Below are positions 4,040 to 7,456 of a DNA stretch of 7,456 bases, in pieces. Source of the stretch: Bacilli bacterium (GTDB taxonomy: Bacteria > Bacillota_I > Bacilli_A > RFN20 > UBA1709); the NCBI GenBank assembly GCA_028694305.1, contig JAQUTO010000041.1, forward strand, positions 1-7,456, in the 5' to 3' direction. The notes under the pieces are model-generated. The model had not been told where the DNA came from. It ran no database searches and saw nothing but the letters and a program-made list of their open reading frames with translations. The position numbers and the translations under genes are program-made. Numbering within the stretch: the stretch's first letter is position 1; the number at the start of each line of letters is the position of its first letter.

Positions 4040-6511
4040 ATGACAAGTGAAAAGTTTAAAATAACGGGGATGAGTTGTGCTAGTTGCCAAACTCATGTTC
4101 AAAGTGCAGTTATGAAAGTTCTGGGAGTTAAGGATGTTGAAGTAAATCTTTTAACTAACAGTATGAATGTCACTTATGCAAGACCAGCCTCAGTTAAAAA
4201 TATATGTCAAGCGGTCCAAGCGGTTGGATATGGAGCGAATGTCTCAACCGATGAAAATTTTGAAGAAGATAATAGCGAGACCAAAAGAATTGTTAAAAGG
4301 TTGGTAATTTCAGCCATTCTTTTACTCATTTTAATGTATGTTACAATGGGACATTTAATGTGGGGTTGGCCAATCTTTGCCTTTTTAGATAATCCAGTTG
4401 GAATCACAATTATTGAGTTTTTTTTAAGTTCCATTATTCTTGTCTTAAATCGGGAGTTCTTTATTCATGGCATTAAAGGCGTTATTCATAAAGCCATGAA
4501 TATGGATACGCTGATCTCACTTGGCAGTGGATTAGGGTTTCTTTATAGTGTTGGAGTTAGTGTCTTAATTATTAGTGCTACGGTTAATCATGACATAACA
4601 TTAGCAACTTCATATTTAGATGAACTTTATTATGAAACTAGTGCGATGATTTTAGTTTTGATTACAATTGGTGAACTATTAGAATCATACAGTAAAGGAA
4701 AAACAACTACTGCAATTAAGGCTTTAATGAAATTAACGCCACCAACAGCTCATTTAGTCAGTGGTGAAACAACAATTGATGTTGCAGTTAGTGAAGTCAA
4801 AATCAATGATACCTTTAAGGTCTTACCTGGCGAAGCAATCCCAGTAGATGGCATAATTATCAGTGGTGAGAGTGCGATAGATGAATCTTTACTTACCGGT
4901 GAAAGCTTACCGATTGATAAAAAAGTTAACGATGAAGTTAAAGCCGGAACCATGAATAAAAATGGGGCTTTAATTTGCCAAGCTAACCATGTTGGAGAAG
5001 ATACTTCCTTATCGAAAATTATTAAGTTGGTAGGGGAAGCATCTAGTTCTAAGGCTCCGATTGGTAGGTTTGCCGATCGAATTTCTGGTGTCTTTGTGCC
5101 AATTGTTATGAGTATTGCTCTTTTGACTGTCATCGTATGGTTAATTATCAGTAGTGGTGACATTGGCTATAGTTTAACAAGAGGTATCTGTGTTTTAGTT
5201 GTCTCTTGCCCTTGTGCTTTAGGCCTAGCCACACCAGTTGCAATCATGGTTGGTAATGGTGTTGGAGCCAAGAATGGTATTTTGTTTAAGAATGCCACTG
5301 CTTTAGAAGAAACCAATAAACTCCAAATTGTGGTTTTTGATAAAACTGGAACACTCACTAAAGGTGAAGTGGTTGTGACTGATATTATTCCTTGTGGTAT
5401 TAGTGAAGATAGTTTATTAAGTTATGCTGCAAGTCTCGAAAATAATAGTGAACATCCTTTGGCTGAAGCCATTGTTAAAAAGGCTTTGGAAAGCAAAGTT
5501 CATTTAGAAGATGTAACAGGGTTTAGTGCTTTACCTGGAGTTGGAGTTATCGGCCAAATTAATGGCCGAACAATTCAAGGTGGTAAGAATGCTAGACTCA
5601 ATCAAGAATACTTACATATTGCTGAAGAATTATCTTTAAAAGGTAAGACGCCTTTATACTTCGAATTAGAGGGTAATTTTATTGGAATTATTGCTGTCGC
5701 TGATACAATCAAAGATGATGCGGTCAGCGCGATAGCTGAACTTAAAGCGATGGGCTTACAAGTTGTTATGTTAACTGGAGATAATACGATTACTGCTTCT
5801 AGCATTGCTAATCGATTAGGAATTAGAAATGTAATTGCGGGTGTCTTGCCTGAACAAAAAGAACAAGTAATTAAACACTTAAGAAAACAAGGTAAAGTAG
5901 CTATGGTTGGTGACGGGATTAATGATGCACCAGCATTAACCAGGGCCGATATTGGCATTGCCATTGGGGCTGGGTCAGATGTAGCTTTAGATGCGGCTGA
6001 TGTTGTCCTAGAAAAGTCACAATTAAAAGATGTTCCAGCTAGCATTCGTTTATCGAGAAGAACTCTCAATAAAATAAAAGGCAATTTAATGATTGCCTTG
6101 GTGTATAATTTATTTGGAATACCTTTGGTGGCCGGAGTTTTCATTCCTTTTGGTCTAGTGTTAGATCCAATGATTGCTTCCTTAATGCATTGTGTGTTTA
6201 GTGTGGCAATTGTCTGTAATGCTTTATTATTGAATTTAACCAAGATTTATAAAGCCGACCATCATCAGGTAAATAACGTTGAATTAGATTTAGTTTGGGA
6301 GGAAGAGAATATGAAAAAAGAATTAATAATTGAAGGTATGAAATGTGAACATTGTGCTTCTCATGTTAAAGAGGCTTTAGAAAGCCTTGCTGGAGTAGAG
6401 GATGTCACAGTTTCATTAGAGAAGAAAGAAGCAACACTTGTCACAAGTGTCAAAGATGAAGTTTTAATCCAAGCAATTAAAAAAGCTGGATATGATGCAA
6501 AAGTAAAGTAG
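4040..6511 (+). CDS. copA: Copper-exporting P1B-type ATPase CopA with C-terminal CopZ-like domain
   Basis: This 823-residue membrane pump should export Cu(I) using ATP. The N-terminal metal-binding domain (about 5-70) has G-M-S-C-A-S-C with Cys13 and Cys16. The membrane and catalytic core follows: conserved Glu199 in Y-Y-E-T-S-A-M, actuator T-G-E (286-288), Cys390-Pro-Cys392 in the ion-binding helix, phosphorylation site D-K-T-G-T (Asp434), His472-Pro473 of the nucleotide domain, T-G-D-N (579-582), G-D-G-I-N-D-A-P (624-631), and Tyr689-Asn690 in helix M5. In helix M6 the usual M-x-x-S-S is replaced: the positions read His717 and Phe720-Ser721. A second metal-binding domain (about 758-823, M-K-C-E-H-C at 767-772) is fused after the last helix through a charged linker containing D-H-H (740-742), an uncommon place for it. 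The start lies 1 nt after csoR with only a weak AAGATG upstream, suggesting coupling. CPC and YN support Cu(I). Confidence 0.94.
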   Translation: MTSEKFKITGMSCASCQTHVQSAVMKVLGVKDVEVNLLTNSMNVTYARPASVKNICQAVQAVGYGANVSTDENFEEDNSETKRIVKRLVISAILLLILMYVTMGHLMWGWPIFAFLDNPVGITIIEFFLSSIILVLNREFFIHGIKGVIHKAMNMDTLISLGSGLGFLYSVGVSVLIISATVNHDITLATSYLDELYYETSAMILVLITIGELLESYSKGKTTTAIKALMKLTPPTAHLVSGETTIDVAVSEVKINDTFKVLPGEAIPVDGIIISGESAIDESLLTGESLPIDKKVNDEVKAGTMNKNGALICQANHVGEDTSLSKIIKLVGEASSSKAPIGRFADRISGVFVPIVMSIALLTVIVWLIISSGDIGYSLTRGICVLVVSCPCALGLATPVAIMVGNGVGAKNGILFKNATALEETNKLQIVVFDKTGTLTKGEVVVTDIIPCGISEDSLLSYAASLENNSEHPLAEAIVKKALESKVHLEDVTGFSALPGVGVIGQINGRTIQGGKNARLNQEYLHIAEELSLKGKTPLYFELEGNFIGIIAVADTIKDDAVSAIAELKAMGLQVVMLTGDNTITASSIANRLGIRNVIAGVLPEQKEQVIKHLRKQGKVAMVGDGINDAPALTRADIGIAIGAGSDVALDAADVVLEKSQLKDVPASIRLSRRTLNKIKGNLMIALVYNLFGIPLVAGVFIPFGLVLDPMIASLMHCVFSVAIVCNALLLNLTKIYKADHHQVNNVELDLVWEEENMKKELIIEGMKCEHCASHVKEALESLAGVEDVTVSLEKKEATLVTSVKDEVLIQAIKKAGYDAKVK
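6297..6302 (+). promoter_or_regulatory. Internal Shine-Dalgarno within copA
   Basis: GGGAGG, continued as GGGAGGAAGAG, lies inside the copA reading frame where it encodes W-E-E-E. It is correctly spaced for the in-frame ATG 6311. Purine-rich Glu codons can create such motifs by chance, but the match falls exactly at the domain boundary. Confidence 0.6.
6311..6511 (+). CDS. copZ: Probable internal start giving a free CopZ-like copper chaperone
   Basis: An in-frame ATG at copA codon 758 is preceded by a strong Shine-Dalgarno, GGGAGG (6297-6302), 8 nt upstream. This is far better than the site in front of copA itself. Initiation here would give a 66-residue protein starting MKKELIIEGM with the Cu(I) motif M-K-C-E-H-C (Cys12, Cys15) and the G-Y-D-A end typical of the ferredoxin-like HMA fold. 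That is the length and layout of free-standing CopZ chaperones, which carry Cu(I) to CopA and to copper sensors. The simplest reading is a former copA-copZ pair whose separating stop was lost while the copZ ribosome binding site was kept. Escherichia coli copA also yields a pump and a chaperone from one gene, but by frameshifting and from the N-terminal domain. Whether the internal start is used is inference. Confidence 0.6.
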   Translation: MKKELIIEGMKCEHCASHVKEALESLAGVEDVTVSLEKKEATLVTSVKDEVLIQAIKKAGYDAKVK

Positions 6512-6522
6512 AGGTATTAATT

Positions 6523-7443
6523 ATGGAATGGTGGCTCATTGTTCTTATTTGTTTGGTCGCTTTAATCTTAGTGGCCAGTATTGTTACCGGGTTTATTGGG
6601 TTTAAGATTGTTTTTAGACGCACTAAACTTTTGACTCCTTATGATGTGGATGAGAAAAGTCCGCATTATGCCCATAGAGCAGAATTAATTAAAAACTATG
6701 AGGCTTACTTAAAACTGCAGCACCAAGATTATACGATTACTAATGAGAAAGGCCAACACTTAAAAGGTTATTTAATTAAGTGTTCCCATCCAACCGAGAA
6801 ATTAATTATCTTCTCCCATGGCTGGCATTCTAATGGAGCAGTCGATAATGCTTTTACTAATTTGTGGATGTATCAAGATGCCGATGTCTTAGTCATTGAT
6901 CATGTTGGGCATGGCGCCAGTGATGGTAATACCATTGGCTTTGGTTTACTCGATAGTCGAAATTTACAACTTTGGGTCAAGAAGATGAATGAAGTTTATC
7001 ATCACCATGTAAAGATTATCTTATATGGCTTATCGATGGGAGCAAATGCTACTTTACTGAATTCCAATAAGAAGATGGAAAATGTGAAAGGTTTAATCGC
7101 TGATTGTGGTTATACTTCTAACTATGACATTATTTATAAATTAGTGAAGTCTAAATATCTAATGTTTTGGATTGGACTTGTTGTGCGTTTATGTTGGGGT
7201 CATTCTTTGAAAGAAGAATCAACCTTGACTAATCTCAAACATTCCTTATATCCAGTCTTATTTATTCATGGTAAAGCCGATGGCTTTGTCCCAACTAAGA
7301 TGTCAGTTGATAACTATGAAGCTTGTTCTTCTAAAAAAGAAATTGTCCTCATTGATGGCGCAAATCATGCCTTAAGTTGTCTAACAGATCCAAGTATTTA
7401 TGAAGCAGCAGTTAAGAAGTTTGTTAATGAATGTACAAAATAA
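6523..7443 (+). CDS. Membrane-anchored alpha/beta hydrolase
   Basis: This 306-residue serine hydrolase has unknown substrate. Residues 4-28 form one hydrophobic helix with no lipobox or clear cleavage site, followed by F-R-R, so it is probably a membrane anchor. The basic residues just after the helix suggest the catalytic domain faces the cytoplasm. The fold is recognisable from the oxyanion motif F-S-H-G-W (97-101), nucleophile elbow G-L-S-M-G with Ser171, acid Asp253 in H-G-K-A-D-G-F-V-P, and His282 in G-A-N-H-A. Size, anchor and motif layout resemble Bacillus subtilis YqkD-like hydrolases of unassigned role. The start is set by AGAGG (6510-6514), which overlaps the copA stop and is 8 nt upstream, placing it in the copper operon by position. 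No metal-binding motif is evident, so a role in copper response is only contextual. Confidence 0.85.
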   Translation: MEWWLIVLICLVALILVASIVTGFIGFKIVFRRTKLLTPYDVDEKSPHYAHRAELIKNYEAYLKLQHQDYTITNEKGQHLKGYLIKCSHPTEKLIIFSHGWHSNGAVDNAFTNLWMYQDADVLVIDHVGHGASDGNTIGFGLLDSRNLQLWVKKMNEVYHHHVKIILYGLSMGANATLLNSNKKMENVKGLIADCGYTSNYDIIYKLVKSKYLMFWIGLVVRLCWGHSLKEESTLTNLKHSLYPVLFIHGKADGFVPTKMSVDNYEACSSKKEIVLIDGANHALSCLTDPSIYEAAVKKFVNECTK

Positions 7444-7451
7444 AGGAAGAG
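7444..7451 (+). promoter_or_regulatory. Likely ribosome binding site of a following gene
   Basis: AGGAAGAG begins immediately after the hydrolase stop, and no terminator is visible before the window ends. This suggests another co-transcribed gene just beyond the edge, but its start codon is not in the window. Confidence 0.4.
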
Positions 7452-7456
7452 ATTTA

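Noticed and set aside
4040..4250. Programmed frameshift in the copA N-terminal region as in E. coli
   Set aside because: I saw no convincing slippery heptamer with a following structure after the first metal-binding domain. The chaperone-like product here is better explained by the internal start at 6311.
5602..6243. 213-codon open frame on the - strand
   Set aside because: It lies wholly inside copA, has no ribosome binding site or recognisable domain, and its composition is that of an antisense shadow of a conserved ATPase. The same applies to the other minus-strand frames within the transporter and copA genes.
4040..6511. Zinc/cadmium (ZntA/CadA) or CopB-type ATPase
   Set aside because: CPC in M4 and Tyr-Asn in M5 are those of P1B-1 Cu(I) pumps. 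CopB has CPH, and the Zn class carries Lys/Asp in M5 and M6.
1..7456. Mobile elements, CRISPR array, tRNA or rRNA genes
   Set aside because: No transposase, terminal repeats with target duplication, regularly spaced repeats or cloverleaf-like genes were seen. The only long inverted repeats are terminators, operators and riboswitch stems.

Overview
The window looks like an AT-rich, low-GC Gram-positive (Bacillota-type) chromosome. The support is strong purine-rich Shine-Dalgarno sequences, AT-rich hairpin-plus-T terminators, a lysine riboswitch of the Bacillota kind, a lipoprotein-type substrate-binding protein, and a csoR-copA copper operon. Trp is always TGG and every reading frame is intact under the standard code. 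All eight stops are TAA (4) or TAG (4), never TGA, which fits a Bacilli/Erysipelotrichia-type lineage but does not prove it. Everything that can be annotated is on the + strand. The window holds eight genes plus one likely internal gene product.

Layout. (1) 1-44: terminator of a gene to the left. (2) 53-674: a YefM/YoeB-type toxin-antitoxin operon with its own promoter, an array of four GTAC-core operator sites, and a terminator. (3) 695-3662: a consensus promoter, a lysine riboswitch with a transcription-attenuation platform, then a three-gene amino-acid ABC importer (lipoprotein binding protein, permease with an unusual N-terminal membrane extension, ATPase) and a terminator. Ligand sensing by the leader makes lysine, or a related cationic amino acid, the likely substrate. 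(4) 3674-7443 and probably beyond: a copper-response operon. It has an extended -10 promoter with a CsoR-type operator built around the csoR Shine-Dalgarno, then csoR, a CopA-type Cu(I) P1B-ATPase, and a membrane-anchored alpha/beta hydrolase. The last bases look like a ribosome binding site for another gene outside the window.

How the parts work together. In the transport unit, free lysine should close the aptamer and terminate transcription, so the importer is made only when lysine is scarce. In the copper unit, CsoR should repress its own operon until it binds Cu(I), and CopA then exports the metal. The most interesting feature is at the 3' end of copA. A complete CopZ-like copper chaperone domain is fused in frame to the ATPase, and its Met codon still has a strong, well-spaced Shine-Dalgarno. 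One gene could therefore yield both the ATPase fusion and a free 66-residue chaperone. The ATPase also has an altered metal-site motif in its last membrane helix. I see no wholly novel multi-gene system here. The dual-product copA, its altered M6 helix and the operator architectures are the points that deserve follow-up.
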